Shown: in pieces, positions 1 through 9,052 of the stretch
Numbering within the stretch: position 1 is the first letter of the stretch
How the letters are laid out: every line of letters starts with the position of its first letter
DNA from: Marinobacter persicus
Lineage (GTDB): Bacteria; Pseudomonadota; Gammaproteobacteria; Pseudomonadales; Oleiphilaceae
Length of the DNA stretch: 64,000 nt
Reading direction: 5' to 3'
Assembly: GCF_900114155.1 (NCBI RefSeq)
Contig: NZ_FOSC01000011.1
Span: 102,381-166,380 of the forward strand
The notes under the pieces: model-generated
Told to the model about the DNA's origin: nothing
Database searches by the model: none
The model's input: only the letters and a program-made list of their open reading frames with translations
Program-made: the position numbers and the translations under genes

Positions 1-47
1 GATACGTCTCAAATCCTGAATTGTATGTGCACTCTTTCAGAGGCTGA
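1..47 (+). CDS. 3' tail of an upstream gene (partial)
   Basis: The third reading frame is open from the window edge and ends with TGA at 45-47, two bases before the rfbB start. It encodes about 14 residues ending in YVHSFRG. The tight spacing is what a co-transcribed polysaccharide gene would show, but the piece is too short to identify. The other two frames do not stop at a natural junction. This is inferred from position only. Confidence 0.3.
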   Translation, partial: YVSNPELYVHSFRG

Positions 48-49
48 CA

Positions 50-1135
50 ATGAAACTTTTGATAACTGGCGGTGCTGGTTTTATAGGGTCAGCACTCATT
101 CGATATATTATCTCTGAAACTACCGATGAGGTTGTCAACGTAGACAAACTCACATACGCCGGAAACCTGGAAAACCTGCCGGGGATGAGCCAAAGTGGGC
201 GATATAGCTTTGAGCAGGTTGATATATGTGATGATTCGGAAATTCGACGTATTCTGAATCAATATCAGCCAGATTCAATAATTCACCTAGCTGCCGAAAG
301 TCACGTTGATCGTTCTATTGACGGTCCAGCAGGTTTTATTGAAACAAATATTGTTGGCACTTATACCTTGCTAGAAGCAACTCGACATTACTGGCAAACA
401 CTAGAGGAAGAAAGGAAACTTAACTTTCGTTTTCATCATGTTAGCACAGATGAGGTTTATGGTGATCTGCCTCACCCACACGATTCCGACAATGACGATA
501 TACCCTGCGCTCTACCAATGTTCACAGAGTCTACGCCTTACAAACCCAGCAGCCCATATAGCGCGAGCAAAGCCAGCTCAGACCATCTAGTAAGGGCTTG
601 GCGAAGAACCTATGGATTACCGACCCTAGTCACAAACTGTAGCAATAACTACGGACCATACCATTTCCCTGAAAAGTTCGTCCCTTTGATGATTTTAAAT
701 GCCCTAGAAGGCAAGCCGCTTCCTATTTATGGAAAAGGCGATCAAGTGAGAGACTGGCTCTACGTGGAAGATCATGCACGGGCACTATACACCGCCCTAA
801 ATAAGGGTGCTCCAGGTGAGACCTATAATATTGGCGGCCATAATGAAAAACAAAACATTGAAGTACTACACACCATCTGCAAGATTCTCCAACAATTATG
901 TCCTCAGAAAAAAGATTACCGGGATCTCATTACTCATGTACAGGATCGACCTGGGCATGATCGACGTTACGCAATAGATTCGACTAAAATCCAAAGAGAA
1001 CTCGGCTGGGCCCCAAAGGAAACTTTTGAAACGGGAATTCAAAAGACCATAGAGTGGTATTTAAAAAACCTGGATTGGTGTCGACGCGTACAGAGCAAAG
1101 GCTACAAAAGAGAAAGACTAGGTGTAAAAAAATGA
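50..1135 (+). CDS. rfbB: dTDP-glucose 4,6-dehydratase
   Basis: This enzyme converts dTDP-glucose to dTDP-4-keto-6-deoxyglucose, the branch point for dTDP-rhamnose and dTDP-Fuc4NAc. It is a short-chain dehydrogenase of 361 aa, the usual length. The NAD-binding GGAGFIGS motif is at residues 7-14. The family signature STDEVYGDL follows, and the catalytic YSASK motif (Tyr and Lys) is near residues 170-174. The ATG at 50 has a purine-rich site (agagg) upstream. Its stop overlaps the next start as ATGA. With rfbA, wecF-like and wecE genes following and no rfbC or rfbD, the product most likely goes to Fuc4NAc rather than rhamnose. The gene is AT-richer than the genes after 8 kb. Confidence 0.96.
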   Translation: MKLLITGGAGFIGSALIRYIISETTDEVVNVDKLTYAGNLENLPGMSQSGRYSFEQVDICDDSEIRRILNQYQPDSIIHLAAESHVDRSIDGPAGFIETNIVGTYTLLEATRHYWQTLEEERKLNFRFHHVSTDEVYGDLPHPHDSDNDDIPCALPMFTESTPYKPSSPYSASKASSDHLVRAWRRTYGLPTLVTNCSNNYGPYHFPEKFVPLMILNALEGKPLPIYGKGDQVRDWLYVEDHARALYTALNKGAPGETYNIGGHNEKQNIEVLHTICKILQQLCPQKKDYRDLITHVQDRPGHDRRYAIDSTKIQRELGWAPKETFETGIQKTIEWYLKNLDWCRRVQSKGYKRERLGVKK

Positions 1136-2013
1136 AAGGTATCATTCTAGCGGGCGGCTCCGGTACTCGCCTTCACCCGACAACCCTCGGAACCTCCAAA
1201 CAGCTATTACCGGTTTATGATAAACCAATGATTTACTACCCTCTTTCTGTACTTATGTTAGCGGGCATACGGGACATCCTGGTAATCACAACGCCGGAGG
1301 ATCAGGAGGGATTCTACAGAGTACTTGGCAACGGCAATCAGTTTGGCATCAGCATAGAGTATGAAATACAGCCTGCGCCCGATGGTTTAGCTCAAGCTTT
1401 CATTATTGGGGAAAAGTTTATCGGTGAAGACAACGTATGCTTAGTATTAGGGGACAACATCTTCTATGGCCAAGGCTTCACTCCAAAACTTTACGAAGCG
1501 AAACAACACGTCGAAAAGGTAGGTGGCGCCACGGTTTTTGGCTACAAAGTCAAAGATCCTGAACGCTTTGGTGTTGTAGCATTTGACACTAATCAAAAAG
1601 TAGTTTCCATTGAAGAAAAACCGAAACAACCAAAATCTCACTTTGCTGTGACGGGAGTTTATTTTTATGATAACAATGTCGTAAAAATAGCCAAGTCCAT
1701 AGAGCCTTCAAGTCGAGGTGAGCTTGAAATTACAGATATTAATAAAGCTTACCTAAGGCAAGGGTCCTTAACTGTAAATCTTTTAGGTCGAGGCTTTGCG
1801 TGGCTCGACACGGGAACACATGAAAGCTTGCTAGAGGCTTCACAGTTTGTAGAGACGATTGAGAAACGTCAGGGTTACAAAATAGCTTGCCTTGAAGAAA
1901 TCGCCTTCAAACAAGGCTGGCTTGACGAGGGTGATTTACGAGATCGAGCTTTATCACTGAAAAAAAATAATTACGGATCCTACCTGATAGCTTTGGCAAA
2001 TAATGAGATATAA
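1132..2013 (+). CDS. rfbA: glucose-1-phosphate thymidylyltransferase
   Basis: The enzyme joins dTTP and glucose-1-phosphate into dTDP-glucose, the substrate of RfbB. From the ATG at 1132 it has 293 aa, the normal length. It opens [16 protein letters not shown], the nucleotidyltransferase signature. The [13 protein letters not shown] and [10 protein letters not shown] stretches are typical of RmlA. An in-frame start at 1054 exists, but it would bury 78 bases in rfbB and add a tail not found in the family. The ATGA overlap with rfbB supports 1132 and translational coupling. The two genes supply the dTDP-sugar used by the three genes that follow. Confidence 0.96.
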   Translation: MKGIILAGGSGTRLHPTTLGTSKQLLPVYDKPMIYYPLSVLMLAGIRDILVITTPEDQEGFYRVLGNGNQFGISIEYEIQPAPDGLAQAFIIGEKFIGEDNVCLVLGDNIFYGQGFTPKLYEAKQHVEKVGGATVFGYKVKDPERFGVVAFDTNQKVVSIEEKPKQPKSHFAVTGVYFYDNNVVKIAKSIEPSSRGELEITDINKAYLRQGSLTVNLLGRGFAWLDTGTHESLLEASQFVETIEKRQGYKIACLEEIAFKQGWLDEGDLRDRALSLKKNNYGSYLIALANNEI

Positions 2014-2025
2014 AAAGGCAATCGG

Positions 2026-3081
2026 ATGATTTTACATATTGCTACTGTTAACAAGTTCATGGTTCCGTTCATCTCACTTATTAACAATGAATTCCCGGAC
2101 CAAGATCATGAATTCTGGCTATCGGGGGCAAGAAAACTAAAGTCTACACCAATTGAACGCAGAAAAAATATTCACTTCGACAAGGACACCCTTGGAGATC
2201 GTGCGCTCTCTTTGATAAAACTTTTCCTTTTGATGAACCGTGCAGAAAAAATAATCTTACACGGGCTAAATCGACGTGTGCTAAATGTTTTGCTCGTCAA
2301 TCCACACCTTTTAAAAAAATGTTACTGGGTAATCCGTGGCGGTGACTTATACCAATACCAGTCACCCAAACCAAAAGTTTCTCAAAAAATCAAGGAACTA
2401 AAAAGATCTTTTATTATAAAGCGACTTGGACATATCGTTACATATATTCCTGGTGATGTTGAACTCGCACGAAAGTGGTACGGGGCGACCGGGAAATATC
2501 ATGAATGCTTGATATATATTAGCAATGTAGTTGACTTCGACATAGTTCCTGAGTCACCAAAAATCCAGAATCCCGACTCTAAAATAAAAATTTTACTTGG
2601 AAATTCTGCCGACCCCAGCAACAATCACATAGAAGCGCTTGAGAGACTTCTGCCGTACAAGGAACATGACATAAAAATATATTGCCCCTTATCATATGGG
2701 GACCAATCTTACGCCCAAAAAGTTATTGATTCTGGCCACAATCACTTCGGTGATAAGTTCGTCCCCTTGACAAGTTTTTTGGCATTCGACAAATACGTAG
2801 AGTTCTTAAAAAGCATCGATATTGCTATTTTTAATCATCATCGACAACAGGCCATGGGCAATACCATCACTCTCCTAGCCATGGGGAAGCGGGTGTTCCT
2901 GCGCAGTGATGTCACCCAGTGGAAAATGCTGGAGAACTTAGGCTTCACCCTTGGCGACTCAGCAGACATTACCCTTCGACCATTCGATAACTCAAAGATT
3001 TACGAGAATAGCCGGATAGCACGAGAAAATTTTTCGAGAAGAACATTGGTTCGCCAACTTACAAAAATTTTTGAGGAATGA
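2026..3081 (+). CDS. wecF: TDP-Fuc4NAc:lipid II Fuc4NAc transferase (WecF-like)
   Basis: This 351-aa protein has the look of glycosyltransferase family 56 (Glyco_transf_56). Members transfer 4-acetamido-4,6-dideoxygalactose from dTDP-Fuc4NAc to undecaprenyl-linked disaccharide (lipid II) at the inner membrane face, completing the ECA trisaccharide repeat. Visible family features include the opening MILHIATVNKFMVPFI, the WVIRGGDLYQY region near residue 105, and LLGNSADPSNNH and AIFNHHRQQAMGN in the C-terminal half. E. coli WecF has a similar length (about 359 aa). It lies 12 bases after rfbA and just before an acetyltransferase and wecE, which matches the function. The acceptor in this organism is not known and may be an O-antigen or core intermediate. 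Confidence 0.85.
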   Translation: MILHIATVNKFMVPFISLINNEFPDQDHEFWLSGARKLKSTPIERRKNIHFDKDTLGDRALSLIKLFLLMNRAEKIILHGLNRRVLNVLLVNPHLLKKCYWVIRGGDLYQYQSPKPKVSQKIKELKRSFIIKRLGHIVTYIPGDVELARKWYGATGKYHECLIYISNVVDFDIVPESPKIQNPDSKIKILLGNSADPSNNHIEALERLLPYKEHDIKIYCPLSYGDQSYAQKVIDSGHNHFGDKFVPLTSFLAFDKYVEFLKSIDIAIFNHHRQQAMGNTITLLAMGKRVFLRSDVTQWKMLENLGFTLGDSADITLRPFDNSKIYENSRIARENFSRRTLVRQLTKIFEE

Positions 3082-3082
3082 C

Positions 3083-3655
3083 GTGGCATATCTAACCGAG
3101 CGGGAAGTTCAAGAGTTTGGCTTTAAGGCTGTAGGTAAAGGGGTAAAGGTCAGCTCCAATGCCAGTATCTATAACCCCGAATTAATTGAGCTAGGAGACT
3201 ATTCCCGTATTGACGATTTCTGTGTCATCTCGGGAAATATAACCTTTGGCATGCATGTCCATATAGCGCCATTCTGCCTCGTTGCTGGGGGCGATAAAGG
3301 AATCATTATGGGTGATTTTTCAGGTCTTGCATACGGTGTACAGGTATTTTCTCAGTCTGATGACTACTCGGGGAGAACTTTAACCAACCCGACCGTTACT
3401 GCCCAATTTAAGCGGGAACGCAAAGCACGGGTGACTGTAGGCAAGCACGTCATCATCGGCGCAAGCTCTGTAGTATTTCCGGGAGTCAATCTTGCTGAGG
3501 GTTGTTCTGTTGGGGCCATGACTTTAGTTAATAAAAGCACTAAACCTTGGGGTATTTACTCTGGCAACCCTGCTAGACGCATCAAAGAACGAAAACGAGA
3601 CCTACTAGAGCTTGAAACACAATTTCTAAAAGAGCACGAAAATGATTCCATTTAA
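3083..3655 (+). CDS. hexapeptide-repeat acyltransferase, probable dTDP-Fuc4N acetyltransferase
   Basis: This left-handed beta-helix (LbH) acyltransferase of about 190 aa is related to WbbJ/WcaF and galactoside-type acetyltransferases. Imperfect hexapeptide repeats run from about residue 25 to 85 and again from about 115 to 165 (for example VTVGKHVIIGASSVVFPGV). They end in the usual YSGNPARRIKER tail. An upstream TTG at 3071 is possible, but GTG at 3083 has GAGGA five bases upstream and avoids overlap with wecF. Its place between wecF and wecE suggests it N-acetylates dTDP-4-amino-4,6-dideoxygalactose, the step done by the unrelated GNAT enzyme WecD in E. coli. The substrate is an inference from context. 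Confidence 0.8.
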   Translation: MAYLTEREVQEFGFKAVGKGVKVSSNASIYNPELIELGDYSRIDDFCVISGNITFGMHVHIAPFCLVAGGDKGIIMGDFSGLAYGVQVFSQSDDYSGRTLTNPTVTAQFKRERKARVTVGKHVIIGASSVVFPGVNLAEGCSVGAMTLVNKSTKPWGIYSGNPARRIKERKRDLLELETQFLKEHENDSI

Positions 3656-4778
3656 TAGGCCTCCTCTCACCGGTGGCGAGAGCCAATACATTAACGAAGC
3701 GTTGGGCAATAACAAACTGTCCGGAGACGGTCCGTTTAGTCAACAATGCCAACAATGGTTCGAGTCCAGGCTCCCTGCCACGAAAACCCTGTTAACACCT
3801 TCTTGCACTGCAGCTCTAGAACTGGCTGCAATACTAATCGATATAAAGCCCGGTGACGAGGTCATCCTTCCGAGCTATACGTTTGTAAGCACTGCGAACG
3901 CATTTGTACTGAGAGGGGCCAGAACTGTGTTCGTGGATATCCGCCCAGATACCATGAATATCGATGAACAGCTTATAGAAGCAGCAATCACTCCTAAAAC
4001 AAAAGCTATTGTGCCAGTACATTATGCGGGTGTAGCCTGCGAAATGGACGTCATCATGAATATAGCCGAGCGATACGGCCTCTTCGTAGTTGAAGACGCA
4101 GCGCAAGCTATGATGAGCACCTACAAAGGCCGAGCGCTGGGTACCATTGGGCACTTCGGCACCTTCAGTTTCCATGAGACCAAAAATTACACCAGCGGTG
4201 GCGAAGGCGGCCTGCTAATCATCAATGATGACGACTTTGCACAACGTGCTGAGATCATTCGAGAGAAAGGAACTAACCGCAGCCAGTTCTTCCGAGGAAT
4301 GGTCGATAAGTATCAGTGGGTGGACGTTGGTAGCAGTTATTTGCCAAGTGAGCTGCAAGCGGCCTACCTCTTGGCTCAGCTGGATGCGGCAGAACTCATC
4401 AATGCAAACCGGCGTGCTACTTGGCAGCGTTACCACGACGGATTAATACCACTGCAAAAAGCAAACAATGTCAGTCTCCCCCGGATACCTCCAGGCTGTG
4501 AACACAATGCTCATATGTTTTATCTCAAAGTTGCCAATCTGCACGAACGCACAGCATTGCTAAGTCACTTGAAAGCCTCAGAAGTTCTGGCTGTTTTCCA
4601 TTATGTACCGCTACATACGTCTCTGGCTGGTCAGCATTTCGGGCACTTTCATGGCGAGGACAGGTTCACAACCTCAGAGAGTGAAAGACTGGTGAGACTG
4701 CCAATGTACTATGGGTTGGAGCAAATGGAGCAGGATCGAGTGATTGAGAGCATTAATGAGTTTTTCTGTCAAAATTGA
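3642..4778 (+). CDS. wecE: dTDP-4-amino-4,6-dideoxygalactose transaminase
   Basis: This PLP-dependent sugar aminotransferase (DegT/DnrJ/EryC1 family) converts dTDP-4-keto-6-deoxyglucose to dTDP-Fuc4N using glutamate. It has 378 aa, like E. coli WecE (376). Landmarks are GDEVILPSYTFVSTANAFV, EDAAQAMMSTYKGRALGTIG, and the PLP lysine in SFHETKNYTSGGEGG near residue 181. EKGTNRSQFFRGMVDKYQW is diagnostic of WecE rather than of 3-amino sugar enzymes. It overlaps the acyltransferase by 14 bases. It uses the product of RfbB, so the five genes form a coherent route to dTDP-Fuc4NAc plus its transferase. Confidence 0.93.
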   Translation: MIPFNRPPLTGGESQYINEALGNNKLSGDGPFSQQCQQWFESRLPATKTLLTPSCTAALELAAILIDIKPGDEVILPSYTFVSTANAFVLRGARTVFVDIRPDTMNIDEQLIEAAITPKTKAIVPVHYAGVACEMDVIMNIAERYGLFVVEDAAQAMMSTYKGRALGTIGHFGTFSFHETKNYTSGGEGGLLIINDDDFAQRAEIIREKGTNRSQFFRGMVDKYQWVDVGSSYLPSELQAAYLLAQLDAAELINANRRATWQRYHDGLIPLQKANNVSLPRIPPGCEHNAHMFYLKVANLHERTALLSHLKASEVLAVFHYVPLHTSLAGQHFGHFHGEDRFTTSESERLVRLPMYYGLEQMEQDRVIESINEFFCQN

Positions 4779-4806
4779 GGGGCACGCGAACAGAATTCAA
4801 TTTTGA
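4769..4806. terminator. inverted repeat between convergent wecE and yrbL-like genes
   Basis: Two perfect 10-base arms, TCAAAATTGA (4769-4778) and TCAATTTTGA (4797-4806), are separated by 18 bases. The left arm includes the wecE stop codon. The structure lies between convergent genes, so it may act as a weak bidirectional terminator, but the stem is AT-rich and lacks a clear T-run. Confidence 0.35.
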
Positions 4807-4816
4807 GGTTATCGCC

Positions 4817-5425
4817 CTATTCGTGATCCCCTTGCCTTATAAAGGCGTGGCGCTCCCTAAAATGTGGAAGAACCATATCATCTATAAATCTCTTCCACTT
4901 TCTCTCAATTTTCTTTCGGCCAATGTAACGAAAATAATTAGAAAGGCCCAAGAACTCTGTCGCACCAAAACCATCCACCATCACACTGCGAATTCCATCT
5001 TTCTCTTTAACAATTAAAATGTTACTCATCACGAGATCACAAGGAATAACGTTATATTTTAGCAAATAGCCTTTCAGTTCCGCCAATGCTTGCCAAAATT
5101 CCTCCTGTTCAGCTTTCGACAACTGCAGCTTTAAATAATGGCGAATATCAGGAGGCTGGCCTCCAGAGGGGGACTTTATCAACTGCTGGTCGATACCTAT
5201 CAGCGTATCGGTTTCCACTACTCCGTAAAATTCCGGAATGTGGATAAATGGAACATTCCGCTTAACTAGATACTGAAAATATCGAATTTCACGCTTTGAT
5301 TGCTTGCATTTCTCTTTCCGACTCACCTTTACACAGCGCATTGGATCATTTGGGTTCTCATAACATACACGCTCGTCGCCTCGGCCCACTTCCCGCCACT
5401 GCGTAAAATCTTCCATATCAATCAC
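4817..5425 (-). CDS. YrbL-like protein kinase-fold protein (LPS-core region)
   Basis: This 202-aa protein resembles YrbL, the PhoP-regulated protein with a protein-kinase-like fold. It begins with a nucleotide-loop-like stretch (GRGDERVCYENPNDPMRCVKVSRK). A catalytic-loop-like segment, CDLVMSNILIV, lies near residues 130-140 and carries the expected Asp and Asn. VMVDGFG stands for the metal-binding DFG region. It overlaps the end of the glycosyltransferase gene by eight bases, so both are probably one transcript. The gene group holds two further sugar kinases, so modification of core sugars is plausible, but no substrate is established for YrbL proteins. Confidence 0.8.
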   Translation of the reverse strand: MIDMEDFTQWREVGRGDERVCYENPNDPMRCVKVSRKEKCKQSKREIRYFQYLVKRNVPFIHIPEFYGVVETDTLIGIDQQLIKSPSGGQPPDIRHYLKLQLSKAEQEEFWQALAELKGYLLKYNVIPCDLVMSNILIVKEKDGIRSVMVDGFGATEFLGLSNYFRYIGRKKIERKWKRFIDDMVLPHFRERHAFIRQGDHE

Positions 5426-6530
5426 ATTTTCCTCGGTGGACTTCCAGAATTTTTTGATAGTTCTGCTCCATCACCTCTGATATATCTAGCTTCAAAATTG
5501 AGCTCCGACAGGACTCTCGCAACTCCTGCTCATTGCGTCTACCTACCCAGAAACTCATGGCTTCGGCCATTTCACTCGGATCGACATTCGCTCCCACTAC
5601 TGTCGAAACGCTAGAGCTCAAAACCTCTTTCGCACCACAGTTTTCCGTTGTTATGACAGGGGTACCACAAGACAAAGCTTCGATAACTGTGAAACCAAAA
5701 GGTTCATACTTTGTTGGGAGAACATAGCAATCCGCAATAGAAAACCAAAGCTCAGGCTCTCTTTGCTCACCCATAAACCGGCAACTTTCAGTTATCCCAA
5801 GAGAGTTCGCATAGTCTTCATATACATCTTGGTGATTTTCTCTCCCTGCAATCAAAAGCCAAGCCGGAAAGCCCAACATCGAAAAAGCCTTCATGGCTTC
5901 TTTCAAACCCTTCCTGTCATACCCGGAACCAAAAAATAAGAAAACAGGGGCGCCGCCGGACAAACCAAGAGCACGGCTGAGCTTTTCCGCCTTATCTTTC
6001 ACCCGTTCACGATTGAATCTCTGCGTGTCAACGAAATTATGTATTACAGAAATGTGCTTCTTTTCCACTCCGTAGGAGCTCTGAATCTCGCGGGCACTTT
6101 TATGCGAGTTCGCCACTATATGACGGTAAGCACCCTTAGCCATTGCTTTCTTTTCGATAGCAATGGCAACTTTATCCTTCAGCCTTTTACGCCCATCCTG
6201 CATGGAACGTACAAGATCAAGATGGGTTCCCCCACCTATTCGCAACATATCGTGCGTCCAGGTCTTTCCCAACCCATAGACAAAATCATAATGGTTTTCT
6301 GAAACGTGTTTCTCTACAGCTTTGGCAAATTTCCACATGCGATGCCCCTTACCAACGGCAAAGCCTCCAAGCTTTATAAACTTTACGCGTGGGTCCGGCG
6401 GAGCAACATGGGAACGACAAATAATGGTTACTTCCTCTCCCTTTTCCACTAAATACATAGCAAGCTGATTAAGAAACAGTTCGGTACCGCCACTGTATGC
6501 ATGCCGCATATGAACCAGCGCAATTTTCAT
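5418..6530 (-). CDS. glycosyltransferase family 4, LPS-core type (WaaG-like)
   Basis: This is a 370-aa GT-B retaining glycosyltransferase. The N-terminal half has MRHAYSGGTELFLNQLA, a typical acceptor-side glycine loop. The C-terminal nucleotide-sugar domain has the FFGSGYDRKGL motif and the EPFGFTVIEALSCGTPVITT signature with the two conserved Glu (E-x7-E). The overall pattern is like WaaG/RfaG, which adds the first hexose to heptose II of the inner core. Neighbouring kinases of the WaaP/KdkA type support LPS-core assembly at the cytoplasmic face of the inner membrane. The donor and linkage cannot be read from sequence. An 87-base gap separates it from the RfaY-like gene. Confidence 0.82.
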   Translation of the reverse strand: MKIALVHMRHAYSGGTELFLNQLAMYLVEKGEEVTIICRSHVAPPDPRVKFIKLGGFAVGKGHRMWKFAKAVEKHVSENHYDFVYGLGKTWTHDMLRIGGGTHLDLVRSMQDGRKRLKDKVAIAIEKKAMAKGAYRHIVANSHKSAREIQSSYGVEKKHISVIHNFVDTQRFNRERVKDKAEKLSRALGLSGGAPVFLFFGSGYDRKGLKEAMKAFSMLGFPAWLLIAGRENHQDVYEDYANSLGITESCRFMGEQREPELWFSIADCYVLPTKYEPFGFTVIEALSCGTPVITTENCGAKEVLSSSVSTVVGANVDPSEMAEAMSFWVGRRNEQELRESCRSSILKLDISEVMEQNYQKILEVHRGKCD

Positions 6531-6617
6531 GCTTCATCTTCCAAATATTGGGTTCGGAGTATTCCAGTACTGAGCTAACGGTATAGCGGCATACATCACG
6601 GCAATAGCGACCTCAAT

Positions 6618-7361
6618 TCATGGAAGTAACTTCCGCTTCATTGTTTGTTTCCTCTTCCGCAACCACTGCGATGCTCGCCAAAAACGCCAAGCGACGATAA
6701 GGGTAGACCTGCTATAGCCGTAATAGTGCCCAACTTCCAGTGCACGAGAAAGGTTACCAGCTAACTGACAAACTTCTACAGCGCACCTGAGATGCCCGAA
6801 AAATCTCGGCTTGGTAATCCGAAAATCAATCAGATAAACCTTTTCACCATCGACAATATGATTTGCAACACGAGGATCCGAACGACGAAAACCTTGCCTA
6901 TAAAGAGGAGCGAGCACTTCTATGATTTTTGGCAAATCTCTATGTGATGCCTGCCTTCCTTCTATCAAGCCGTACACATAGAAGCTATCAAGTACTACTC
7001 CATAACGGCGCCTCTCAGCCGCCAAAATCGGTCGGGGACCAAGTATTCCCAGCTCGACTAGTGCTTGCATATTACGGAACTGCCTAATGCCCTCTCCATC
7101 TCGGAAAAGTGTTAAAAAGCGCTCCCAAGGCCTACTGCTTCTGGCTTTTGGAACCTTAAGCACTAGTTCTTCCGCTTCTCCAGCTTCAAACGAGGCGACT
7201 AGACATTTCGGTCTATCTTTGAAAATAGTCTTAAATTGAAGACTATTTGAGACGATTTTTCTGACCAGCTTCCGAGCATCAGCTTCTGGCTTTGTTGTGA
7301 GTACTCTATAGCCAGCAACTGGGTCGTAAAACGAGCAGACGGATTCCTTTGAATTGTTCAT
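6618..7361 (-). CDS. RfaY/WaaY-like LPS core heptose kinase
   Basis: This 247-aa protein has a kinase-like fold that resembles LPS core heptose(II) kinase RfaY. The lysine-containing strand EELVLKVPKARSSRPWERF precedes a region ending in FRRSDPRVANHIV, which matches the WaaY catalytic loop pattern D-P-x-x-x-N. YLIDFRITKP follows as the metal-binding segment. I chose ATG 7361 because it removes most of the overlap with kdkA. The longer start at 7442 adds 27 residues and overlaps kdkA by 40 bases, and neither has a convincing ribosome site. It is probably an inner-membrane-associated kinase phosphorylating a core sugar, which would strengthen divalent-cation bridging in the outer membrane. The exact sugar is not determined. 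Confidence 0.7.
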   Translation of the reverse strand: MNNSKESVCSFYDPVAGYRVLTTKPEADARKLVRKIVSNSLQFKTIFKDRPKCLVASFEAGEAEELVLKVPKARSSRPWERFLTLFRDGEGIRQFRNMQALVELGILGPRPILAAERRRYGVVLDSFYVYGLIEGRQASHRDLPKIIEVLAPLYRQGFRRSDPRVANHIVDGEKVYLIDFRITKPRFFGHLRCAVEVCQLAGNLSRALEVGHYYGYSRSTLIVAWRFWRASQWLRKRKQTMKRKLLP

Positions 7362-7402
7362 CGTGATAGAAAGTAATCGCAACAAATAGGCAGAGCTCGC
7401 CC

Positions 7403-8083
7403 CTAAGGAACGGTTTGGTATGCGGATACGAGAGCCGCCCATTGCTTTTCTAAAAGCGCAAACTCTTCGGAATTACACAGGTTCTTTTTAAGGGAACGAT
7501 ATAAGCGTTGAAGGCTGACCTCTTTTAGATTGTCTTTCATATCATTCCAACGCAGAAGGTATCCCCGGTCAAAGTCGATAAGATAAGCCGTTTCACCTAC
7601 CAGAAGGATGTTGAAACAGTTCAGATCCGCGTGAAACACCCCAGCATCATGAAACTGCCGAATAACCCGCCCTATCTCGGCCCAAGTTTCCTCAGGCAGA
7701 TCTCGCCAAACGGAACCAAACGTAACGGCCCCCGGTATCCGCTCAACAATAATCGACGCCTGATAAACCGGCCCCTTTCGCTCATACCAGGCTGCCACCG
7801 GTTGCGGCACGGGTAAATCGAGATCGTACAACTCTTTTAACAGCTCAAACTCGGCAATTGAGCGTACCCGCTTGTAGCCCGTGAAAAGATATTGTTTCTC
7901 CGAAATTTTGGCAACAAAACCTCCTCGACGGTACTGCCTTAGCACCAGGCCATGTTCACCGGCATCCACAAACCAGGCACTGCCCCGCCCACCCGCATCC
8001 ACCGGCCTGGCTTGTGCTCCCCAATAGTCAGGATCAAACCAGGCTTCAGTGACATTCGGAAAGGCGGGGTTCGTCAGAATCAC
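7403..8083 (-). CDS. kdkA: 3-deoxy-D-manno-octulosonic acid (Kdo) kinase
   Basis: KdkA-type kinases phosphorylate Kdo in the LPS inner core using ATP. The 226-aa length is usual for the family. Visible motifs are IIVERIPGA for the hinge, then FHDAGVFHADLNCFNILLV with the catalytic HxD and Asn near residues 155-163, and YLIDFDRGYLL for the metal-binding Asp. The start is GTG at 8083, three bases beyond the ilvE stop, so it is likely coupled to ilvE. WaaP is the nearest alternative, but the short length and Kdo-kinase style loop favour KdkA. Confidence 0.85.
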   Translation of the reverse strand: MILTNPAFPNVTEAWFDPDYWGAQARPVDAGGRGSAWFVDAGEHGLVLRQYRRGGFVAKISEKQYLFTGYKRVRSIAEFELLKELYDLDLPVPQPVAAWYERKGPVYQASIIVERIPGAVTFGSVWRDLPEETWAEIGRVIRQFHDAGVFHADLNCFNILLVGETAYLIDFDRGYLLRWNDMKDNLKEVSLQRLYRSLKKNLCNSEEFALLEKQWAALVSAYQTVP

Positions 8084-8085
8084 GA

Positions 8086-9012
8086 TCAGCTATTAACGTA
8101 AGTCAACCAATCCGAATGCTCCGGCAACTCACCCTTAACCGCCGCAAAGTACTTAGCCTGCAGCTTCTCAGTAACCGGCCCACGTTTACCTCCACCAATC
8201 TGGCGGCCATCCAGTTCACGGATGGGCAGCACTTCGGCGGCGGTGCCGGTGAAGAAGGCTTCTTCGGCGATGTAGACTTCATCGCGGGTGATGCGACGCT
8301 CTTTTACTTCCAGCCCCATGTCGCGGGCGAAGTCGAGGATGGTGGCGCGGGTGATGCCTTCCAGGCAGGAAGTCAGTTCCGGGGTGTGCAGCACGCCGTC
8401 GCGTACGATGAAGATGTTCTCGCCAGAACCTTCAGCCACGTAGCCTTCGTTATCCAGCAGCAGGGCCTCTTCGGCGCCGCTGGTAATGGCTTCGTTCAAC
8501 GCCAGCATGGAGTTGATATAGTTGCCGTTGGCCTTGGCCTTGCACATGGTAATGTTGACATGGTGGCGGGTATAAGAGGAGGTACGCACCTTGATACCCA
8601 GCTCCCTGGCTTCTGGCGACATATAAGACGGCCAATGCCACGCTGCCACCATTACGTGAACCTTCAGGTTATCGGCGCGCAGGCCCATGCCTTCGGAACC
8701 CAGGAACACCATGGGGCGCAGATAGGCTTCGTCCAGGTTGTTCTCCCGCACCGCCGCACACTGCGCTTCATTCAGCTGCTCTTTGCTGAACGGCATTTTC
8801 ATATTGAGGATATGGGCAGAACGGAACAACCGGTCAGTGTGCTCTTGCAAGCGGAAAATGGCCGGGCCGTTTGCAGTGTTGTAGGCACGCACACCCTCAA
8901 AGCATCCAAGACCATAATGCAGGGTATGGGTAAGGACGTGAGTTTTGGCTTCCCTCCAGGGAACCATTTCACCATCCACCCAGATAAGGCCATCGCGATC
9001 AGCCATCGACAT
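8086..9012 (-). CDS. ilvE: branched-chain amino acid aminotransferase
   Basis: IlvE catalyses the last step of Ile, Val and Leu synthesis by transferring the amino group of glutamate to the 2-keto acids. It belongs to PLP fold-type IV. From ATG 9012 it has 308 aa, the standard size, with AGGAG nine bases upstream. The longer start at 9099 adds 29 unneeded residues. Motifs are HTLHYGLGCFEGVRAY, the PLP lysine in KAKANGNYINSMLA, and EEALLLDNEGYVAEGSGENIF. It sits between glnE and the LPS-core genes, the same neighbourhood seen in Pseudomonas. Confidence 0.95.
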   Translation of the reverse strand: MSMADRDGLIWVDGEMVPWREAKTHVLTHTLHYGLGCFEGVRAYNTANGPAIFRLQEHTDRLFRSAHILNMKMPFSKEQLNEAQCAAVRENNLDEAYLRPMVFLGSEGMGLRADNLKVHVMVAAWHWPSYMSPEARELGIKVRTSSYTRHHVNITMCKAKANGNYINSMLALNEAITSGAEEALLLDNEGYVAEGSGENIFIVRDGVLHTPELTSCLEGITRATILDFARDMGLEVKERRITRDEVYIAEEAFFTGTAAEVLPIRELDGRQIGGGKRGPVTEKLQAKYFAAVKGELPEHSDWLTYVNS

Positions 9013-9052
9013 TGTTTTCTGCTCCTGATTAAGCGGTTTTCGGGGACCGGGC

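Noticed and set aside
6618..8083. RfaY-like and KdkA genes as one frameshifted kinase
   Set aside because: Each has its own complete catalytic loop and metal-binding Asp, so they are two genes and not halves of one.
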